NCBI GenBank assembly: GCA_949751835.1
Contig: CATKHK010000017.1
Location: forward strand, 478,697-542,696
From: Blepharisma japonicum
Lineage: Eukaryota; Ciliophora; Heterotrichea; Heterotrichida; Blepharismidae
Direction of reading: 5' to 3'
DNA length: 64,000 nucleotides
Numbering within the stretch: position 1 is the stretch's first letter; every line of letters begins with the position of its first letter. The notes under the pieces are model-generated. The model was not told where the DNA came from. It made no database searches and saw only the letters and a program-made list of their open reading frames with translations. This document shows positions 57,534-64,000 of this stretch, one piece after another. A program made the position numbers and the translations under genes.

Positions 57534-59027
57534 ATGGACATCAAAAAATGCTTTGAGCCCGCTTGCCAGGAAGAAATAGAATGCTTGTGCAGATGCACTT
57601 TGCCTGAGACATACTGGTGCCATGCACACTTAACAAAACATTGCAAAATGACCAATATAATTCATCCTTTTGATGCTATCGCTTTAGACATGATTGATGG
57701 GTCGAAAAATGCAGTTCTTAAGCTTTTTGAGCAAGAAAAGCAAATAAGGGGCGAAACCAGAAATAAAATCATAGTTGCCTATAACCAAACTATTAGTATT
57801 TTAGAAAATAACTGTAAAGAGCTCCTTGAAAAGCTTGACTATGATTTATCAAAAATAGAAGATTTCTGCTCAAAGATTATTTTATCCAAAAAATTAACGA
57901 AATTAGATCCAATTTTAAGCTTATTGGCATTGCATCCTAACGCTGAAGTTGAAAAAATCAAAGAATATATATACCGGAAAGATCAGATTCGATAGATAAT
58001 GTTTTATATTTTTACGCAATATATAAGAAAATTGATAAAATGATAATAAGCCATAGTAAAAACGAGATTGATATTTTTTGAAGAATGGAGACTAAACAAA
58101 CTATTTCCCTGAATCCTAAGAAAAGCCTTAGAAAGAAAGAAAAGATGTTTATTTAGCAACCATTTTTTTTTTCTCGAAAATAAAATTTAATTTAAAAATA
58201 TTTCTTACAACAATGTGTGAGAGTTAAAAAGTGACGGGAGAAATGATGAAGCTTTAGTTTGCTTTAAAAATGCTATTAAATGTAACCCAATTAACTCACT
58301 ATATTACAGAAGTAAAGGGAAAACTTTAGCCTTATTATTATTAAGAAGAAGAAGAGATGAAGCTTTAAAGTGCTTTTATAAAGCATTAGAAATTAATCAA
58401 GTTGATGATGCAGCATATAATGATATTGGAAATATATTTTTTAATGAAAAAAATTATAGAGAAGCTTTGGAAAATTATGAAAAAGCTAGAAATCTTAACC
58501 CAGAATTAGCGGCTTATTATCGAAATAAAGGATTAACTCTTATTGAATTGGGTAGGAAAGCAGAAGCTATGGAGTGTTTTAATAATGCTACCAAAACTGA
58601 TCCAAGTTTTGATCCTGCATACAATGATATAAGATTGACTCTTAAAAAGGATAAAAGGAATCAAGAAGCATTAAAATATTTTAACAAAGCAATTCAAATA
58701 AATCCTAGTTGTGCGCTTTATTACAGAAATAAAGGATGCACCCTAAAAGAGCTAGTTAAAAGAGAGGATGCTAAAAATTGCTTTGAGGAAGCTATTAGAA
58801 TTGATCCAAGGTATGATACAGTATATAATGAAATAGGAAATATTCTATGGAACGAAAAAAGATATGAAGATGCCTATAATTACTACAGTTGGGCAATAAA
58901 TATAAATCCAAATTCAGCAATTTATTGAAGAAATGCTGGAGATACTTTAAAGAAGTTAAATAGAGACGTACAAGCTCGAAAATGTAAGAATAAAGCTAAA
59001 ATAATAGAAAAAGCTTCTAAAGCTTAA
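57534..59027 (+). pseudogene. B-box-like zinc finger/TPR, tandem duplicate with frameshift and internal deletion
   Basis: Begins MDIKKCFEPACQEEIECLCRC then YWCHAHLTKHC, and follows the 54.5-kb copy closely to LLALHPNAEVEKIKEYI. Near 57,970 the frame shifts: the paralogue's RSDSIDN text continues in another frame, and the original frame ends at TAG 57993-57995. The region matching the first eight TPRs is missing. The array resumes at about 58,203, aligning with TPR 9 of the intact copy, and runs to TAA 59025-59027. Between them are a poly-T tract and an expanded TTA/GAA microsatellite (58,330-58,360). An ATG at 58467 heads an open stretch that could still make a TPR-only protein. Confidence 0.72.
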
Positions 59028-59037
59028 GAAATTTATT

Positions 59038-60402
59038 TTAAGCCAGAGCCTCTAATATCTTTTCTTTCAAATTAAACTTGAAGTATCTAATGTCATTATT
59101 GTTTAAATATGCAATGTTTATTGCTCCTTTGTTGTATATGAGATATACTTGATGAAAATTATCACTTAATATTGAATCTGCAATTCTTCTCCAGGCAGAA
59201 TCATTTGAAACTTCACTTTCATAAACTGATCCATTTTGACATTCAATTAAATATAATCTCTCTGAATTTATTAGAATTTTTCTTTTCTCAATAGCAAAAT
59301 CATAAGGAATTGTCACGAAAGTGTTTTTAACAATTGAATATCGCAAAAGATTTTTATTATTCCGTCCAGAAATCAAAATATTTCCATTAAATATTATATC
59401 TGTGCAGCTGTAATCAGCTTGCGGCAGTGGATTTAACGTAATCCATTTTCTTGAATTCAAATCAAATCTCTCTGATAGAGTTAAAGCACCTTTTTTGAAT
59501 CCTCCAAAGCAATAAACACTATTATTGAAATAGATAGCTGATGAGGAACCAGAAGGAGTTCCAGATGGTAGCTCTTGAACTCTATAATCCTCATAAATCA
59601 TCAAGCAAATACCAGAAGCATAATTATTGCCAAAACAAAATAAATCACCGCCAGGCAGTTGAGTTATACAGTACAGTAGCCTAAAGGTTCAGAAGTCTCT
59701 AACACCCTAACTTCACTACTTTCTCTTTCTGTATCATAAATAAACAAATTAGTTTTGTTATTATCTTTTTTAATACTATAAAGTGATATTTTTTGATGGT
59801 AAGCAAGGTTATAATCTTGATATGCTTGCTGAATATGTGGGACGTTAATGCAGGCATAGCTTTGATAGATTGAGCAATTTTCCCTAAATTCTCGTTCTAA
59901 TTCTGGGTCATTTGGTTTATTTAAAATTTCTATTCTCTTGTTTCATAATTCTTGGAGAAGTTTTTGAGAATTTATAAATTCATTGCTTTTTTTGAGATTT
60001 TGATTTAAATTGAATATTTGAGAATTAAACTGATCCATTTCATTTTCCATTTTTGGGTTTATTTCTTCTTTTAAGTTTTCGAGATTTTTGCAGCTTTTTT
60101 TATTCTCATTTATCAGATTAGAAATAGTGTCTTTGATGTTTGCTAGCTCATCATTCATGAAATCAAAGTCTTTTTTATGCTCTTCATTATTTGAATTAAT
60201 ACTTTTATTGTAGTCTTCAAGAGATTTTTCTATTTTATTAAGTCTGTTATCTAAATAATTCTCAAATTTGTCTTTAATGAAGAATTCAATCATTTTTTCT
60301 ATTTTTTCACTGAATCCACAAAATAGCTTTGCACTGTTTTGCCATTCTTGATTGGTTGGGATAATCTTTTTTAATTCCTCAACAGCTTCTTCAGGCTGTA
60401 AA
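59038..60402 (-). pseudogene. B-box/coiled-coil/Kelch copy, 3' part, frameshifted and 5'-interrupted
   Basis: Minus-strand homology starts at about 60,402 with LALQPEEAVEELKKIIP, the position reached in intact relatives after the B-box module. A coiled coil (60,293-59,950) and the linker (EILNKPNDPELEREFRENC) follow. Near 59,670 one base seems missing, so the frame ends at TAA; the Kelch blades (SSAIYFNNSVYCFGG, LSERFDLNSRKWITL, ILISGRNNKNLLRYSI) continue in the next frame to the stop at 59038. The B-box exon that should precede it is found at 62.84-63.26 kb, with 2.4 kb of unrelated DNA between. Stop codons of this and the TPR pseudogene are 10 nt apart, convergent. Confidence 0.7.
60391..60402. 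repeat. 12-bp direct repeat, left copy, bordering the insert
   Basis: TCAGGCTGTAAA here matches TCAGGGTGTAAA at 62845-62856 in 11 of 12 bases. The two copies flank the 2.4-kb insert in a split B-box/Kelch gene and could be a target duplication or simply shared gene sequence. Confidence 0.4.
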
Positions 60403-60490
60403 GCTAATTAAATTTCACTGCGATTTTTACTTATCTAACTATATATAAAAATGCATAATATTAAGCACTGTCATTTAATTTATATGTAAC

Positions 60491-62193
60491 TTGTGCCGTT
60501 ATATGAAAAAGAAAATTGATTCAGCCATCAAGCCCACAAAAAAGGTTAAATTGGCTAATAATAAGCCTGAACAAGTTCCAAACCCAAAAAGCAATCAAAA
60601 ATTGTTGCTGTGCAATCAAGAAGGTATGATTTTCTTTCCTTTGAAAAAGGAGCCATCATCAAATACAGATACAGATTTAGATGGAAAGTTGTTATCTGAG
60701 TTAATAGCCTTGAAAGCTGATACAAGTCCACCAATAAAGGTTGAAGATTCAATTATTAAGAAATATGATAGTGAAGTAGGCAGATTACACTTTGGCTGAA
60801 TAAAAATGTTGCCGGAAATTCAAAATTCGAAAAAGCAAAACCCTGATCATAATAAAATCTATGATACTTTAGTTAAAGAAGCATTAGAAGCAATTCTCAA
60901 ATCTAGTGATTTAAATAAAAGTATAGTCCAAACTTATCTCAAGAGTTGAATATTGAAAAAGATCCTAAATATCCAAAAGCAAGTAAGTCTATATCAGATG
61001 ATAGATACTCTGAAGTTTTAAAATACTTTAACAATAGTCATTATATTCCTGAAAGATTGACTAATCCAAATATTCCTAATCAGAAGCAAAAATATTTGAA
61101 CGAAAAAAGATAATTAACAAAAATTATAAATATATTTCAGCAAATTTATGTGAATTAAGCCAATCACCTCTCTTTTATAAGTTGAAAAATAATCTAAAGA
61201 GAATCCCCTACGAAGAAGAAGTGAATGATATAAAGAAAATGGTTTTTATTGAGAATCTATTCGAAATGACACCAAAGTAGTCATATCATCATGCCCAGTT
61301 TGCTCAATTACCCAAGCCAAGACATTCAGTGTACCACCAGAGTTAATAATCTCAACTAAGCCATTAGAAAGAGTTAGGTTGATCTATGAAAAATTCCAAA
61401 ACCAATCGAGAATCCTTAGTTTTACCTACTGAAAGCAAATATTTAATAAGCTTTAAAAAATAGATCACTTTTCGAAGTATATCAAACTTTACAAAATGGC
61501 AAATAAAAAGTCAATTACAACAGCACAGCAACTAGAAAAATATATTCGTGATATGCAAAATATCTGCAGATCATTCAAACCGATAACGGAACAGAGTTAA
61601 AAGGTGAATTTGAAAATTTGATAAAATAAAGCAACGTTCAATTAATCCATAGTAGTCCATACATCCTCAAAGCCAAGGTTGTGTTGAAAGGGCCAATAAA
61701 ACAATTTGAACAAGTTTGAGAAAGTCTTTTATAAATTATAGTTTGTCAATGGATGAATATTTTAAACTGGATTTCGCAATTGATTATTTTATGACTTATT
61801 ATAACGAGAAAAAAGTACACAAAAAAACTGGTTTAGACCAGAATCTTTTTTTTTGTCTAATGAGAATGTTTTTGAGAGTTTGTTGTCGAGAGTGTAAAAG
61901 TAAAGTATGAGAAAGAAATTAAAAAGTTCAATCCAAAAATAGAAAACAATGGGATGCTCTATGGCTTAATTAACAAATCAATTAGAGTACAAGATTGAGA
62001 AATCACTTATAAAAGATCTGCAGGAATAGGAGAACTATTTCTAATTCCAGTTATTGTTCGCGGTCCTCCAGAAGAAGCTTTTTCAGAATATCTATGCATG
62101 AAGCATTTAAAACATGATTTTCCCGAGCCCTTTTATAAAGCTGAGTGCATTTCTTTAAAAAGATCAAGAAAGAGTCTTAGAATGATCTCTTAA
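60491..62193 (+). pseudogene. Decayed DDE integrase (rve core, D,D35E) of a transposon
   Basis: In shifting plus frames the region reads as an integrase. A pre-core stretch (60,491-61,200) includes YSEVLKYFNNSHYIPE and IPYEEEVNDIKKM. Then YWESIRNDTKVVISSCPVC (CxxC at 61292-61303, the end of a zinc-binding H2C2). The catalytic core follows: DHFSKY (Asp at 61463), QTDNGTE (Asp at 61582), LIHSSPY, and HPQSQGCVERANKTI (Glu at 61686). The last Asp-Glu spacing is about 35 codons. At least five frame changes or stops break it, so it cannot be expressed. The pattern recalls cut-and-paste elements with retroviral-type integrases (Ginger/KRBA2-like) or LTR elements; no reverse transcriptase, LTR or inverted terminal repeat was found. 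The tail from 61,910 to 62,193 is open but unrecognised. Confidence 0.7.
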
Positions 62194-62307
62194 ACCATAT
62201 AATTCCAACATAATTTCATTAGAATTTTGAATTAATTTCTTTATCTTTAGTTAACTAAAAAAAATCCTAGATACTTAATCTTGATCTATGGGAGATTAAG
62301 TTTATTA

Positions 62308-62690
62308 TGCCTGTCAATGGTGTGGCATAGTGTGCCTATGGTGTGTCTATAGGGGTCATAGTATGCTGGCAGCGGGAGATAGTGTCTCTATAGCGGATCA
62401 TAGTGTGCCTATAGTGGCCTATGATGTGTCTATGGTGTGTTTATGCATCTATGGTGTGCCTATAGTGGGTCATAGTGTACTTAGAGTGTGTGCCTAATTT
62501 TTTTACACTTTGGGTGGGTATAGTATGCTTATGTGTACCACATATCTGCCTGAGGTAATTGTGTGTCTAAGGTGCTTACTGTGGGTTTCGAAGGTACTAC
62601 AAATGTGCCAGTGGTGTGGCAGTGGTGTAGCATTGTGTGCCAGATAGGTGTTTATTGTGTGACACTGGTGTGCTGCAGGTGTGGCTTTTT
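62308..62690 (+). repeat. GT-rich degenerate minisatellite
   Basis: About 380 bp of G/T-biased + strand built from imperfect variants of GTGTGCCTATAGTGG(GT)CATA and shorter GTGTGNCTA units. The copies diverge strongly and spacing is irregular (about 10-25 bp). The base composition and strand bias differ sharply from the surrounding AT-rich DNA. It sits about 1.2 kb from the telomere. A frame on the minus strand over it is a product of the repeat. Confidence 0.75.
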
Positions 62691-62837
62691 TTTCTACAGC
62701 AGTCTCCATTGATTGACAGATTCCTTATTTTTGCATTAGCATTGCAGAAGTTAAAGCCAGATCTCAATTTGTGTATAGCTCCAATTTTCTACCATCTAGC
62801 TAGATTTTTGTGTATGAAATTGGACTGCAAACTCAAC

Positions 62838-63257
62838 TTATTTATCAGGGTGTAAACTCAATAGTCCTAAAACTGGATCCTGCTCTGACTTTGATAACTT
62901 TTGAGCTTGAGAAATTTTTGTAAAATGATTGTTTATTTCAGACAAGCCTGAATCCACATTTTTTAAAAGTTCTTTAATATCATTCTCTGATTCAAGCAAA
63001 CGCTGGCTAAAGGATGTCAGGATCCTTCTCTTTAGCTTGTGATTTTTTGACTCTTCTCTTGTAAGAAACTCCATTATTGCTTCTTTTGTCCTTTTGCATG
63101 GCTCTAAAATAATTTCCCCAAATGCATGATCCTTACTAGGTAGTTTCATATGCTCCCCGAAGTGCTTTACACAGCATAGAGTTCCAGGAGAGGTGCATTG
63201 ACATGAATATTCAGCCTCGCGCTTGCACCCGAGCTTGAAACATTGATTAAGTTCCAT
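62838..63257 (-). pseudogene. B-box-like zinc-finger module, truncated at its 3' end
   Basis: ATG 63257-63255 begins MELNQCFKLGCKREAEYSC then QCTSPGTLCC and VKHFGEH, the family finger with normal spacing, followed by the helical spacer up to DPVLGLLSLHPD, then Lys and TAA. The intact 54.5-kb copy continues at this exact point into its spacer and TPRs. The continuation expected for a B-box/Kelch member starts at 60,402 on the same strand, 2.4 kb away. So this is most likely the 5' half of that gene, cut by an insertion. It may still be expressed as a 139-aa zinc-finger protein. Confidence 0.65.
62845..62856. repeat. 12-bp direct repeat, right copy
   Basis: TCAGGGTGTAAA, the partner of 60391-60402 (one mismatch), at the other border of the insert. 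Confidence 0.4.
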
Positions 63258-63310
63258 ATATTTTATTATGAAGCTGACTTTATTAATGTAAAGATTTATT
63301 CTAAGGATAT

Positions 63311-63890
63311 TTACAATCTATTAAGATCATTTAAAAGTGCATCATTTTTACTAGACAAATCCTTTATTTTCATATTATCTTTCTCAGTTTCATTATTCTG
63401 GCTTATAATTCTTTTTAAGATTTTATTAGCAGCCAATGCTAAATTTCCTAAACTGCCATCTATAGTGTGAACAATTTCAATCTCTTCAAAATCCAATAAT
63501 TTTTCCCTAACAATTGTTATTTTATTTTCTACTGTTTTTGATTTTCTATGTTCTTTTAATAATTCATTCCTTAAATTCTCAATAATCTCTTTTAAAGAAC
63601 AGTTTTCTTCTGATTGCTTTTTGAGCCGAGATTACAATGTTTCTTTTTTTTAGTCAAGTCTTCTAAATATTAATGCTTGCTTCTCTATCATTTTGAATGT
63701 TTTTAAATTTCATTGTAAATTTTTGACTTTCAGAAGATTCTCCTGCAAATTCATTAAATTCTTTTCTTAATCTCTCATTTGCAATTGCTTTTGCTTCAAG
63801 TTCACTAGTTTGATCTTTAATTTTTTTATTTTATAGATTGATTTTCAGTTAAAGACTGTTATTTTTGTTTTAGCCTGCTCAGCATAAGTT
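63311..63890 (-). pseudogene. Coiled-coil gene fragment cut by the telomere
   Basis: Minus strand shows coiled-coil text from near the telomere to TAA 63313-63311: SELEAKAIANERLRKEF and DREASINI in one frame, then after frame breaks near 63,640-63,660 SLKEIIENLRNELLKEH and DFEEIEIVHTIDGSLGNLA. The 5' end is missing because the telomere begins at 63,895. At least two frame disruptions are present. The family is not recognised; it differs from the zinc-finger genes nearby. It ends 54 nt before the B-box start. Confidence 0.6.
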
Positions 63891-63894
63891 TTCA

Positions 63895-64000
63895 GGGTGT
63901 TAGGGTGTTAGGGTGTTAGGGTGTTAGGGTGTTAGGGTGTTAGGGTGTTAGGGTGTTAGGGTGTTAGGGTGTTAGGGTGTTAGGGTGTTAGGGTGTTAGG
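63895..64000 (+). repeat. Telomere, (GGGTGTTA)n
   Basis: 106 bases of perfect GGGTGTTA, 13.25 units, reaching the end of the window, with the G-rich strand running 5' to 3' toward the end as at a right-hand chromosome terminus. The complementary CCCTAACA unit is the telomere repeat known for heterotrich ciliates. No interspersed variants are present, and the junction with unique DNA is abrupt at 63,894/63,895. Confidence 0.97.

Noticed and set aside
61085-61690. Tiny introns to explain the breaks in the integrase relic
   Set aside because: No 15-16 nt GT...AG segments sit at the breaks, and internal stops remain, so it is a pseudogene.
62503-62709. 68-codon minus frame with His/Thr repeats
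   Set aside because: It is only the translation of the GT-rich minisatellite.
1-64000. CRISPR arrays, operons with ribosome binding sites, bacterial origins
   Set aside because: The sequence is eukaryotic (introns, telomere, ciliary and nuclear proteins); no regularly spaced direct repeats of that kind were seen.

Overview
The window is the end of a macronuclear-type chromosome of a heterotrich ciliate, most probably Blepharisma. Three signs agree. (1) UGA is read as tryptophan: many genes continue through in-frame TGA exactly where a conserved Trp belongs (DLW of a CDPK, the Trp after the RING-H2 Cys-Ile-Asp-Glu, both SANT tryptophans of a Myb protein), while genes end in TAA or TAG. (2) Introns are 15 or 16 nt long, GTA...TAG/AAG type. 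(3) The right end is a perfect tract of the 8-mer GGGTGTTA (CCCTAACA on the other strand), the heterotrich telomere. Stentor has the same introns and telomere but uses the standard code, which is why Blepharisma is preferred. The DNA is A+T-rich.

1-19.3 kb: dense, mostly intact genes with short spacers. A 5'-truncated coiled-coil protein, an unrecognised helical protein, RING-H2 and LITAF-like membrane proteins (convergent), a NOPCHAP1-like protein overlapping the stop of a CFAP210-like ciliary protein, a RING-LON protein, two tiny membrane proteins, a Brl1/Brr6 nuclear-envelope protein, the DIM1 U5 snRNP protein divergent from an EF-hand protein, a CS-domain protein, ETF-ubiquinone oxidoreductase and a 1040-aa coiled-coil protein.

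19.3-44 kb: gene density falls. It holds small unknown genes, an F-box protein with four 15-nt introns, a 1398-aa TmcB-like membrane PAS protein, a block of RNase P p30, Pol III subunit RPC4 and a myristoylatable CDPK, a Venus-flytrap plus multi-TM receptor, a USP-like protein that appears to have lost its catalytic Cys and His, a relic of a Rab-type GTPase, and a single-Myb protein.

44-64 kb: the subtelomere. It is dominated by a modular paralogous family in which a B-box-like zinc finger (C-x4-C-x7-C-x-C-x7-C-x2-H-x3-H) is joined either to TPR arrays or, through a coiled coil, to a Kelch-type propeller. One B-box/TPR copy (16 TPRs) and one Kelch copy are intact; other copies carry frameshifts, nonsense codons or deletions. 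One B-box/Kelch copy seems to be split by about 2.4 kb holding a decayed D,D35E integrase relic and a GT-rich minisatellite. A final coiled-coil pseudogene is cut off by the telomere.

The most interesting material is this subtelomeric zinc-finger/TPR/Kelch family, its split member, and the USP-like pseudo-enzyme. All family calls come from reading the sequence; no search was run.
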